Below are positions 41,201-48,264 of a stretch of 64,000 bases of DNA, one piece after another (the first letter of the stretch is position 1; every line of letters begins with the position of its first letter). Under the pieces are notes generated by a model. That model was not told the DNA's origin and made no database searches. It saw only the letters and a program-made list of their open reading frames with translations. The stretch is from Carbonatibacter sp965199245 (GTDB lineage: Bacteria; Pseudomonadota; Alphaproteobacteria; Kiloniellales; Kiloniellaceae): NCBI GenBank assembly GCA_965199245.1, contig CBDAQP010000001.1, positions 1,054,001 through 1,118,000 on the forward strand, given 5' to 3'. The translations under genes were made by a program, and so were the position numbers.

Positions 41201-44019
41201 CCGGCGATATCACGCGCGCGGCGGGGGGTAATTATGGGACAATCATCATTGCCAACACCCACGCGGACGGCGTGACCTTCAAGGGTGCATTGGGCGCAAG
41301 TGGTACGAACAACGGGTTGAACAGCCTGACCGTGGAGGATAACTCCAGTGCGACCTTTGCAGGCAGTGTTTATCTGGCAAATGGCCTGAAGCTGGGCAAT
41401 AGCACCATTACCTTTGGCGGGTCTGGCAACCAGACCATCAAGGCTGATATCCGCAACAGCACGGGCAAGCGGGGATCTGTCGTTGTGAATAACAGCGGCA
41501 CGACGAATAATAATATTGTGACCTTTGAGGATGATATTGGCGCGACGGGGACCGGCAACGATCTTGCACGGATCACACTTGACAACGGCCGGACGGTTTT
41601 CGAGGGTGCTGTTCATGCCGGAACGATTGACGTCAATGCCGACAGCGACGGGACGACCTTCAACAGCTCTGTGACCACGCGCGCGGGCCTGACGCTGGCG
41701 GGTGCGGCGACCTTCAAGGGGGCTGTCACCACCGGGGCCAACGGTCTGTCCTTTGATGGGGCGAGGGGGGCTGCGACCTTTGCCGGGACGGGGGCACATG
41801 GTTTTGCCAATGCGATCACGACGACGCAGGATAATCAGGGTGAGATCACCATTGCCAACACAGCCGGTGTGACCTTTGAGGGGAACCTGGGCGCGACCAC
41901 TGCCAGACTGGCCGGCCTGACCCTGCACACCGACACCAAGGCGACACTTGAACAGTCCGGTTACTTCGCCGGTGATGTCACACTCGGCAACAGGGCGACC
42001 CTGATTGTCGGTGATGCCGGCGGGGTCACCGGCACCAATGGACGCGGGACAGGGGCGACGGACGCGCAAACGATCACGGGCAACATTGTTGCAGGCGATG
42101 ACGGACAGGGCAATCTGGAGATCAGGAACCGCTCCACCCATGCCACGGGTCGCAAGGTCTCCTTTACGGGATCGATCGGTACCGCAGGGGCCGCCCTGAA
42201 CAGGATCACGGTTGCCGATGGGGAAACGACCTTTGACGGTAATGTTTATGCCGGCAACCTGAATATCACCGCGCGCGATGCGACAACCTTCAAGGGTCAT
42301 GTCAAGGCCGGAACGCAGTTCACACTGGGCGACGGAAGCTCTGTCACCTTTGGCGGCAATGCCGGACAAACGATCACGGGCGATATCACAAGCGCATCGG
42401 GTGGCGATTATGGCGCAATTATCATTGCCAACACCGACGGCGTGACCTTTGAGGGTGCATTGGGCGCAAGTGGTGGGAACAACGGGTTGCGTAGCCTGAC
42501 TGTGAACGAGGATGCCAAAGTGACCTTTAACCGGCCTGTTTATCTGTCGGGTGATCTGACAGCGCACAGGAAGAGTACCCTCACCCTGGGGCCTGCCTTT
42601 GGCCAGCGGACGGGGGATGCGGCAGATCAAGCGTTTATAACGGTGGGGGGTAATTTTAATCTGGGCACTGCGGATGCGGACAACAGTGTCAGGATTGCCT
42701 TTGACTCCTCCTTTACCGAGGGAGAGCAGAAACTGATCAACAAGGACTTGAGTGCAGCCATCGACAACGGCAAGCTGATCCTTGTGGAAAGTAATGTTTT
42801 AAAATACGAGCTTGCGACGGATGACGGGGGGAGCGTTATTGCGCGGGCCAAGGGCTTCAAGTCAGCAGGCGAGGTGTCGTCGAAGCTGGGCGTGTCGCCC
42901 TCTGAAGCCTCTGTGCTTCTGGCGGCCTCATCCCTTGCGAAGGATTTACCCGCGAACGACCCCGTGAAGAAGATTCTGCAGGAGGCGGCGCAGGCGGGGA
43001 ATGAGGCCAAGGGCAAGCGACTTGCGGCCCAGCTCACGCCGCAGATGACCGCGCTGGGCGGGGCGACGGCGGCGGTGGTCTCGACGGGGACACAGGTGGC
43101 GGGTGTGTTGAGCGAACGCCTGTCTGTCCAGCGCGGAGGGGACAGCCAGAGCGGATTTGTCCAGAGCGGATTTGCGACCGGGGGCGAGGGGCTGGAAAGG
43201 GCTTTCTGGCTCAAGCCGTTTGGCAGTCGGGGCAAACAGGCGAAGGACAAAAAACAGAGGATTGACGGTTATGACACCTCTGCGCGGGGCCTTGCGGTGG
43301 GTGTGGATGCACCTGTGGGGGAACGGGGTCGTGTGGGGACGGCTCTGGCCTATAGCACCAGCCGGATGACGGGCAAGGGTGTTGGCGAGGACAAGACGGA
43401 TGTCAGGAGCTGGCAGGTTTCTGTTTACGGGGATTACAGCACGGCGCGTTATTATGTGGACGGTCAGGTGGGCGTCGGGCGCAATGATGTGAGCACGACC
43501 TCGCGTGTGGCGGGTTTGAGGCGCAAGTCGGCTTATGACACGACCAGCCTGACGGCCTCTGTGGGCGGGGGTGTGCCAATTAACCTTGATGCGAGCACGA
43601 CGCTGACCCCGACGGCGGGTCTGTCGTGGACGCGGGTGGGATCGGCGAACTACACCACGACGGGGGCGTTGAGCCTGAACCAGAAGATCACGGTGGGGTC
43701 GATTGATGCGGTTGTGGGGACGCTGGGCACCCGCCTGCACAAAGAGATCACCCGGGGGAACGGCACCCTTGTTCCTGTGGCGCGTGTGGGGCTGTCCTAT
43801 GACTTTGCGGGGGAGCAAACGACGGCGCGCGGCCGGTTCACCGGCGGTGGCAACCGCTTTACGGTCAAGGGGGCGAAGGTCAAAAAGCTGTCAGGCACCG
43901 CAGGGGTGGGCCTGAGCTATAATGCCCCGCGCTGGTCAATCGGGGCGGACTATGACCTGAGTGCCCGCCCCGGCTACACGGGCCACAGTGCCCGCCTGAA
44001 TGCCAGGGTCAAGTTCTGA
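38287..44019 (+). CDS. Giant type Va autotransporter (repeat-rich passenger, C-terminal beta-barrel)
   Basis: 1910 residues from ATG 38287; an in-frame TTG at 38254 is less likely because the signal peptide MSRFSSKSSLLAGVSAVVLA starts at the ATG (cleavage after GAFAQ, near residue 30). The passenger, about 31-1600, is made of repeating beta-helix-like strands, e.g. VTFEGALGASG, NQTIKADI and ATFKGDV blocks, rich in Gly, Thr, Asn and Asp. I see no cysteine. The C-terminal 290 residues (from AFWLKPFGSRGKQ) form the autotransporter barrel and end in F (ARLNARVKF), the outer-membrane signature. Probable adhesin or surface protein; no protease or lipase motif is seen. Confidence 0.9.
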   Translation: MSRFSSKSSLLAGVSAVVLAASVGSGAFAQTAVDYTRSTGFDFWADGTARDANDTSSTDMAEARAGDNLTLSGAFVAIGSTSRSGASIGELRSGAGGAGRLSVVSPNRTIGEIIKQGTLAVDVSVSSADGVNNAGLTVERDAVVNNLGVDLSGTAVISSGLWGKATFRGDLVAEGITQLKAGNNATNPSSVFLELKGDATFGGDVTLDDQGANGRAYITISGSADQTIGRLNNGTARITAAADGEGTIQVLNGRDGLAPRKATFDIEIGHDAATDANDKRLRQLTVGDASKGGHAIFNRGVHVDNINVIAGNHDNEKTTVEFRGNVSGDTIRLTSASSGEDLYGAEAIFNASTGDITVDNEIVGGDDHGGVVRIIGGRSGSGQRKVTFNGKLGSGGSNPLHRVSVGRNGTGVAENDKSAGEAIFREDVDSRHFEVNGGNAANEHSRATVEKNLNTYGALGLGRGRVRLSDYAGSATLIIGGDSRSATVNDAGQKISGFIEAGGDGQGTLIVDNRGDAGTGRTSNNKVTFSSSVGRDGTALRQITLKDGRTTFNSGVYADTITITTGDATVFKGHVKAGTGANEGIKLGATSGSVTFSGTTGQTVAGNIMPTIYGRGWITVANKAGVTFEDDLGTSRAWLRLLTLTGHATAADASKATFKGDVYLRTGANGGLVLGQNTGVTFSGTDSQTVAGNITSASGGNYGTITIDNDDGVTFKGALGASGTNNGLNRLTLSDNSEATFESHVYLANGLILGNSTITFRRSGNQTIKADIRNSTGKRGSVVVNNGGATTDNIVTFEGAVGVSGIGNDLALITVSDGVARFKGDVFAQSVGVSSTDGAEFKGNVTTGRVGILFAVNDAAKITLNGTANQTVTGDITPNSDGRGLLVVNNAGDTNSNKVTFGGSVGADGRALKQITLDNGQTTFNGGVYADTINITTTDATVFKGDVKAETRFRLGNGSSVTFNGTAGQTITGDITRAAGGNYGTIIIANTHADGVTFKGALGASGTNNGLNSLTVEDNSSATFAGSVYLANGLKLGNSTITFGGSGNQTIKADIRNSTGKRGSVVVNNSGTTNNNIVTFEDDIGATGTGNDLARITLDNGRTVFEGAVHAGTIDVNADSDGTTFNSSVTTRAGLTLAGAATFKGAVTTGANGLSFDGARGAATFAGTGAHGFANAITTTQDNQGEITIANTAGVTFEGNLGATTARLAGLTLHTDTKATLEQSGYFAGDVTLGNRATLIVGDAGGVTGTNGRGTGATDAQTITGNIVAGDDGQGNLEIRNRSTHATGRKVSFTGSIGTAGAALNRITVADGETTFDGNVYAGNLNITARDATTFKGHVKAGTQFTLGDGSSVTFGGNAGQTITGDITSASGGDYGAIIIANTDGVTFEGALGASGGNNGLRSLTVNEDAKVTFNRPVYLSGDLTAHRKSTLTLGPAFGQRTGDAADQAFITVGGNFNLGTADADNSVRIAFDSSFTEGEQKLINKDLSAAIDNGKLILVESNVLKYELATDDGGSVIARAKGFKSAGEVSSKLGVSPSEASVLLAASSLAKDLPANDPVKKILQEAAQAGNEAKGKRLAAQLTPQMTALGGATAAVVSTGTQVAGVLSERLSVQRGGDSQSGFVQSGFATGGEGLERAFWLKPFGSRGKQAKDKKQRIDGYDTSARGLAVGVDAPVGERGRVGTALAYSTSRMTGKGVGEDKTDVRSWQVSVYGDYSTARYYVDGQVGVGRNDVSTTSRVAGLRRKSAYDTTSLTASVGGGVPINLDASTTLTPTAGLSWTRVGSANYTTTGALSLNQKITVGSIDAVVGTLGTRLHKEITRGNGTLVPVARVGLSYDFAGEQTTARGRFTGGGNRFTVKGAKVKKLSGTAGVGLSYNAPRWSIGADYDLSARPGYTGHSARLNARVKF
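39831..42530 (+). repeat. Near-identical internal repeats in the autotransporter passenger
   Basis: At DNA level, segments beginning 40429, 41276 and 42438 (coding FKGALGASGTNNGLN-type blocks) are very similar, and 40549-40680 resembles 41390-41520 at roughly nine bases in ten (coding GNQTIKADIRNSTGKRGS). A second unit near 39850, 40970 and 42160 codes NKVTF...VG...ALRQITL...VYADTI. The repeats are long and alike enough to recombine and change passenger length. Confidence 0.75.
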
Positions 44020-44048
44020 CCTACCCTGTGAACTTGACCCAGCGGCAG

Positions 44049-44083
44049 CCCCGAAAGGCAACAGCCTTTCGGGGTTCTGTTTG
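44049..44083 (+). terminator. Rho-independent terminator after the autotransporter
   Basis: An 11-bp perfect stem CCCCGAAAGGC / GCCTTTCGGGG with an AACA loop, followed by TTCTGTTTG. It begins 30 bp after the autotransporter stop codon. Confidence 0.85.
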
Positions 44084-44089
44084 TCCAGC

Positions 44090-44161
44090 TTATGCGCGTG
44101 CAACTTGTCTGATTTATGCGCGTGCAACACGACTTGTTTGTGCGCGTACAACACGACAACA
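44090..44161. repeat. Three imperfect 24-bp direct repeats
   Basis: TTATGCGCGTGCAAC recurs at 44090 and 44114 and as TTGTGCGCGTACAAC at 44138, each followed by variants of ACGACTTGT. The period is exactly 24 bp. The core GCGCGTGC is partly palindromic. It lies between the terminator and IS debris; function unknown. Confidence 0.75.
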
Positions 44162-44199
44162 GCACAGTCCTTTGTAATAAAACCTGTCTATTCCTCATC

Positions 44200-44214
44200 T
44201 GGACACCCGTATTA
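44200..44214. repeat. Truncated IS5/MITE terminal repeat
   Basis: TGGACACCCGTATTA matches the first 15 bases of the family end and is then interrupted by the terminus of another repeat element starting at 44213. It shows that the second element inserted into, or recombined with, an existing IS end. Confidence 0.65.
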
Positions 44215-44340
44215 TAGCCTATCCATTATAATCTGATTATACTTTATGGATGACCTATTCATCAGATTTCCGCAGTAAGGTTTTATCTGTCCGATGAACA
44301 ACTCTTCCAAATTAAATCATTTTATATGAGATAGGCTATA
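44213..44340. mobile_element. 128-bp MITE with TATAGCCTATC ends
   Basis: The left end TATAGCCTATCCATTATAAT and the reverse complement of the right end (TATAGCCTATCTCATATAAA) are imperfect inverted repeats beginning with TA. There is no ORF. The right end (GATAGGCTATA) recurs at 36374-36384. It truncates the IS3-type orfB at its right border. The TA border fits IS630/Tc1-like or some IS5-like target preferences. Confidence 0.65.
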
Positions 44341-44750
44341 GGTATAACAAACGCCTTCTGAACAGGGATATACGTGATGTCCGCGCACCAGACCCGATCG
44401 GGACGCGTCATCGACAGCTGACGCAGAAGAGATGGATAAACACGATGTTCCGGATGAGGAGGTGCGCGGTGCCTGAAAAATGGTTTGTCATCCCATGGAC
44501 GCATGAGCCTGCGCACTCTATGTCGACCAACCCTCATGCCTTCACGGCGGACTTGTCGCACCATTTGGCGAGAACCATAAAAAGGATACGGCATGTAAAG
44601 ACGGTCAATCTCTTGCATCACTCCCGGTGTTTCCCGACGTTCCCCTTTCGGCTGGTCATAGAGGGAAGACCGGCTCATTTGAACCGGCTTGCAGTGTCGG
44701 CTCAAGCCCGGTTCTGAAGATGGTTCAAGCAATTTTTTGCGCTCTTTCAC
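44341..44750 (-). pseudogene. IS3-family OrfB (transposase), truncated
   Basis: Starts at GTG 44750, overlapping the OrfA stop in GTGA. SLYDQPKGERRETPGVMQEIDRLYMPYPFYGSRQM and RPDRVWCADITYIPVQ are the HTH_21 and first-DDE blocks (Asp in CADITYIP) of IS3-group OrfB. The frame is then interrupted at the MITE junction at about 44341, so the rest of the catalytic domain is lost. Inactive remnant. Confidence 0.8.
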
Positions 44751-45049
44751 CGGAGCCGCTTGAGTCCGCGTGATAAAAAATCCCGGTCAATCGTCAATTC
44801 ACCAATCTTTGCAGGCAAGTCATGGATTTCACTCTCCCGGTCTGAAGACGCTTTTTCCCGTTTGTCTGAACAAACATCCCCCATCCCGTCAATCTCTTGC
44901 TTCTTCCATCTACTCACTTGATCGGGATGGGCCTTGTGACGGTCTGCTATGTCCTGGATAACTAAATCCCCTCGAAGCACCTCAAGGGCGATTTTGGCCT
45001 TAAAATCTGCGCTAAATCTGCGACCTCTCGTCATCTGCGTATTCCTCAA
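44747..45049 (-). CDS. IS3-family OrfA (HTH protein)
   Basis: 100 residues. TRGRRFSADFKAKIALEVLRGDLVIQDIADRHKAHPDQVSRWKKQ is the HTH_8/InsE-type helix-turn-helix, followed by a leucine-zipper-like C-terminus (EIHDLPAKIGELTIDRDFLSRGLKRL). The gene looks intact, but its OrfB partner is truncated. The element's outer end is probably near 45076, where TGTAAGGTGTATTCC (minus strand) resembles an IS3-type TG terminus. Confidence 0.8.
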   Translation of the reverse strand: MRNTQMTRGRRFSADFKAKIALEVLRGDLVIQDIADRHKAHPDQVSRWKKQEIDGMGDVCSDKREKASSDRESEIHDLPAKIGELTIDRDFLSRGLKRLR

Positions 45050-45120
45050 AATATCAAGCGGAATACACCTTACACTATTGCCCGATTTTCCGGGACCACC
45101 TCAATTTAATGTCAATAAAA

Positions 45121-45165
45121 TGCTTTATAAAGCGTAAATATATTTAATATATGCTCTATAAAGCA
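45121..45165. promoter_or_regulatory. Paired palindromes upstream of hipBA (putative operator)
   Basis: TGCTTTATAAAGCG at 45121-45134 contains the perfect 12-bp palindrome GCTTTATAAAGC. TGCTCTATAAAGCA at 45152-45165 is a near copy 31 bp away, about three helical turns. They lie 46-90 bp ahead of the hipB start. This fits autoregulation by the XRE antitoxin, though the sequence differs from the E. coli HipB operator. Confidence 0.65.
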
Positions 45166-45210
45166 TATTTTATTGATCTTTACAGATGGCGAGTGTATCT
45201 TGGAACAAGA

Positions 45211-45567
45211 ATGAATAACCAGGAAAAACATACTATGCGTACTAAAACGCCTTTCTTTGAAAACCCGCCTTATGCACTGGAGCGGCATCTTATTAAGCTG
45301 GGGCAAGATTTGCGTACGGCACGTGTACGCCGTAATCTAACTATTGCTGATGTTGCTGAAAAGATCGGCACAGGTGTGCGTGCTGTATCAGATGCTGAAA
45401 AAGGGAAAATTTCCACGGGCATAGGCGTGTATTATGCTCTTTTGTGGACATATGGGCTATTGGATCAAATGTCTTTTCATGATGAAGAAGGTGAGAGATT
45501 GGCGTCTTTTCACGAGAAAAAGAATGCCTATACACGCGCCAGTGGGGAGATAGATAATGACTTCTGA
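45211..45567 (+). CDS. HipB-like XRE-family antitoxin
   Basis: 118 residues from ATG 45211 (GGAACAAG upstream); ATG 45235 is a plausible alternative. The XRE helix-turn-helix is LGQDLRTARVRRNLTIADVAEKIGTGVRAVSDAEKGK near residues 30-67. A C-terminal tail after residue 85 is where HipB antitoxins contact HipA. It overlaps hipA by 11 bp, so translation is coupled. AT content is higher than in the core genes. Confidence 0.85.
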   Translation: MNNQEKHTMRTKTPFFENPPYALERHLIKLGQDLRTARVRRNLTIADVAEKIGTGVRAVSDAEKGKISTGIGVYYALLWTYGLLDQMSFHDEEGERLASFHEKKNAYTRASGEIDNDF

Positions 45568-46807
45568 GTGCTATGTTTATATCACGTTGCCCGGGCAGAT
45601 TGAGCCTGTTACTGCGGGTAAATTTATATTGACGCAAAATCGCCAAGGCATATCCCTGGGCAAATTTATCTACGGTAAATCATATTTGGCGCGCCCTGAT
45701 GCTGTTCCTTTTGATCCGGCAGAGTTAAAGCTCACAGAAAAAATCTATGAAACAACGGCGTTGAACGGTGTTTTTGGTGCAATTCGTGATGCCGGGCCAG
45801 ATTACTGGGGGCGTCGTATTATCGAACGTCATGCAGGTAAGGCGCAATTGGAAGAGATGGATTACCTGCTTAATTCTCCCGATGATCGCGCTGGTGCTCT
45901 TGGGTTTGGGCTTAATGTTACACCGCCAGTGCCAAAGCGTAAATTTAATCAGACGCTTGATCTGGTAAAGTTGCAAGAGATCGCTGATACGATTATTCGT
46001 GATGAAGACTTGCCCGCGCGCAGTGCCGAGGTGCAAGCTTTAGACCTGATGCTCGCGGGAACATCGATGGGTGGTGCAAGGCCAAAAGCGGTCGTAGAGG
46101 ATAGCGATGGTTTATGGCTGGCCAAGTTTAATCGCCCTGATGATAAATGGAATGTTGCACGCGTTGAGCATGCCATGTTGTTGTTGGGACGGCAATGCGG
46201 GTTACAAACAGCAGAAAGCAAGCTGACAACTATTGGTGATCGTGATGCGTTACTCGTCAAACGCTTTGACCGTGAAAAACTGGATGATGGATACATGCGC
46301 GCCCGCATGATCAGTGCGCTTACGCTGCTGCAGACGGAGGACACACATCAGTCCCGTGATAAATGGTCATACGTTCTGCTTGTTGAAGAATTACGCCGCG
46401 TCAGTGCAAAGCCGCAGGATGATGCAAACGAGCTATTTCGTCGCATGGTTTTCAATGCGCTCATCTCGAACAATGATGATCACCCGCGTAATCATGCGTT
46501 GTTGGCAAAAGAAACGGACTGGCGATTATCCCCTGCCTATGATTTAACGCCCGCACCTTTGATTAGCATAGAGCACCGGGATCTGGCTATGGCTTGTGGA
46601 GATTACGGGCGCATCGCCTCTGCACAAAACCTGCTCTCTCAAGCTGGACGTTTTCTGCTTGCGTCAGAAGAGGCACAAAATATTGTCAACACAATGGTTG
46701 ATACAGTCAAATCTGGCTGGCACAAAACATTTCGCAGCGTTGGCGTTAGTGAGCAAGAATGTGCCATGCTCGAAGGTTCGTTTGTGTACCCGGGTTTTCT
46801 AAGTTGA
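45557..46807 (+). CDS. HipA-like Ser/Thr kinase toxin
   Basis: 416 residues. The N-terminal HipA couple domain (YVYITLPGQIEPVTAGKFIL ... GVFGAIRDAGPDYWGRRIIE) is followed by the kinase: MGGARPKAVVEDSDGLWLAKFNRPDDKWN (ATP/Gly-rich and Lys), the catalytic loop SNNDDHPRNHALL near 304-316, and the DFG-like AYDLTP. In this family the kinase phosphorylates a translation factor such as glutamyl-tRNA synthetase and halts growth. It is directly downstream of, and overlaps, the XRE gene. Confidence 0.88.
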   Translation: MTSECYVYITLPGQIEPVTAGKFILTQNRQGISLGKFIYGKSYLARPDAVPFDPAELKLTEKIYETTALNGVFGAIRDAGPDYWGRRIIERHAGKAQLEEMDYLLNSPDDRAGALGFGLNVTPPVPKRKFNQTLDLVKLQEIADTIIRDEDLPARSAEVQALDLMLAGTSMGGARPKAVVEDSDGLWLAKFNRPDDKWNVARVEHAMLLLGRQCGLQTAESKLTTIGDRDALLVKRFDREKLDDGYMRARMISALTLLQTEDTHQSRDKWSYVLLVEELRRVSAKPQDDANELFRRMVFNALISNNDDHPRNHALLAKETDWRLSPAYDLTPAPLISIEHRDLAMACGDYGRIASAQNLLSQAGRFLLASEEAQNIVNTMVDTVKSGWHKTFRSVGVSEQECAMLEGSFVYPGFLS

Positions 46808-47084
46808 GATAACTTCTAAACGCTTTTTGATTTTTTTGGGGGCAGAACTCCACTAAATCACCTTTAATTATTATTTAATAACAGAGTATTAAGTGCAAAA
46901 TAACACTTAAGCATGTTTTTTACGGCTTAACTGCCGCCAGCTCAGACAAGCCTTTACGAATAAAAAATGTTCGCGAACGTTTTTGGTGCGGACACCATGA
47001 ACAAAATCGCGTACTCTTATCAACAAGTCCACGGTCATGGCGTGTATATACGGAGGAAAACACAATGTTATTGGACGGCAGTCG

Positions 47085-47276
47085 ATGAATATCATGATGT
47101 TTTCAGCCAAAGATGAACATGGGAGGGAATTAGTCGCGGGGGATACGGTTTATTTAACATCAAGTGCAGGTCCATTAATATCAACGTTAAAAAAAGAAAT
47201 TATGGGCAATGTTCAAACAGAGTTTATTACATCAAGATTAGGAAATAGCCCCTCAAGTATAAGGTTTCTATTTTAA
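47085..47276 (+). CDS. Small protein of unknown function, coupled to a 7-codon leader ORF
   Basis: 63 residues beginning MNIMMFSAKDEHGRELVAGDTVYL, with a beta-rich, SH3-like look (VAGDTVYLTSSAG). No family recognised. A strong GGAGG lies seven bases ahead of a 7-codon ORF (ATG 47065, stop TGA 47086-47088), whose stop overlaps this gene's ATG. Its own stop TAA overlaps the EamA start by one base, so all three frames may be translated as a chain. Confidence 0.5.
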   Translation: MNIMMFSAKDEHGRELVAGDTVYLTSSAGPLISTLKKEIMGNVQTEFITSRLGNSPSSIRFLF

Positions 47277-48172
47277 TGAGGGCTATTGGGGTAGTGACGA
47301 ACAAGCTTAGTGATAACGCAAAAGGAATTATCTGGGCCTTGATAGCGGTTGCTATATTTTCAATTATTTATGCATCTGGAAAGCTGTCTGGCGGAAATAT
47401 ATCGGCATTTCAAATAATATTTTTGCGTTATTTAGGCGGATTATTAGGGTCATTAATATTATTAAAATTATTTAAGTTAAGCATAAGAAATGCTGCTAAC
47501 AGCAAAATTTATGTGCATTTTTTAAGAGCAGCCGCAGGTGGGGGGAGTGGTGTTGCGGCAATTTACGCAGCATCCAATATGCGTGTTGTGGATGCAACAG
47601 CCATAGGTTTATTGGATGGAATGTTCACAGTTATGCTTGCTGTAATTTTTCTAAAGGAAAAAATATCGACTCCACAATTTCTATCAGCCATGACATGTAT
47701 GATAGGAGCAGCAATAGTGGTATTTAACAAAGGTGATTCTGTTCAAATCAACTTATCCTTGCCAGCGTTTGTAGCTCTTGTTGGAGCTATATTGGTTGCT
47801 GTTGAAGGTATTTTAATCAAGGTTCTGTCACGTTCAGAAAATGCTGTGATGGTGTTATTTTTTGTGAATTTATTTGGAGCGGTAATATTTTCTATTCCAG
47901 GAATAATTTACTGGAGTGATACAAATGTATATTATTTATTATTTTTCTTAATTTTAGGACCTTTATCACTATTGGCGCAAAGTTGTAATATTATGGCGTT
48001 TAGGCTCGCAGATGCAATAATTATTGGCCCAGTCAGTTATAGTTGGATAATTTTTTCAACTATAATAGGTTATTATATTTTTAGTGAATGGATTAACACA
48101 TACACTGTAATTGGGATATCGATTATCATTATTAGCGGGATAAGTCTTGCATCATTTAAAAATAAAATATAA
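47276..48172 (+). CDS. EamA/DMT-superfamily membrane transporter
   Basis: 298 residues with about ten membrane segments in two EamA halves (GIIWALIAVAIFSIIYASGKLSGG ... and ALVGAILVAVEGILIKVLSRSENAV ...). A conserved block with ALRY/RYLGG (FLRYLGGLLGS) and RAAAGGGSGVAAIYAASNMRVVDATAI is typical of drug/metabolite exporters. Strongly AT-rich, unlike the core genes, so likely acquired. The substrate is unknown. Confidence 0.85.
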   Translation: MRAIGVVTNKLSDNAKGIIWALIAVAIFSIIYASGKLSGGNISAFQIIFLRYLGGLLGSLILLKLFKLSIRNAANSKIYVHFLRAAAGGGSGVAAIYAASNMRVVDATAIGLLDGMFTVMLAVIFLKEKISTPQFLSAMTCMIGAAIVVFNKGDSVQINLSLPAFVALVGAILVAVEGILIKVLSRSENAVMVLFFVNLFGAVIFSIPGIIYWSDTNVYYLLFFLILGPLSLLAQSCNIMAFRLADAIIIGPVSYSWIIFSTIIGYYIFSEWINTYTVIGISIIIISGISLASFKNKI

Positions 48173-48188
48173 ACATTCGTGTATTTTT

Positions 48189-48264
48189 TCATTCCCACAT
48201 TGCTTCTGCTAAGTTTCGCTCTTCCTCTCCTGCGGCATTAGCATAGATCGCTGTGGTTTGCAGC
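48189..48264 (-). pseudogene. C-terminal tail of a tyrosine recombinase (integrase)
   Basis: The minus frame ending at TGA 48191-48189 reads LQTTAIYANAAGEEERNLAEAMWE. The TTAIYANAAGEEE block is the usual C-terminus of phage-type integrases, containing the catalytic Tyr in AIY. The frame starts exactly where the IS5-family end begins (48265), so the IS has cut the gene, and the rest is not found on the other side. Confidence 0.65.

Noticed and set aside
40996..42630. 544-residue minus-strand ORF, plus others at 39880-40518 and 42946-43818
   Set aside because: They are opposite the autotransporter coding strand. Their repetitiveness mirrors the passenger repeats, and no domain or ribosome-binding site supports them.
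46907..47110. Minus-strand 67-residue ORF ending VKACLSWRQLSRKKHA
   Set aside because: It looks a little like a protein tail, perhaps a second mobile-element fragment. I could not place it in a family, and it is antisense to the leader of the small ORF.
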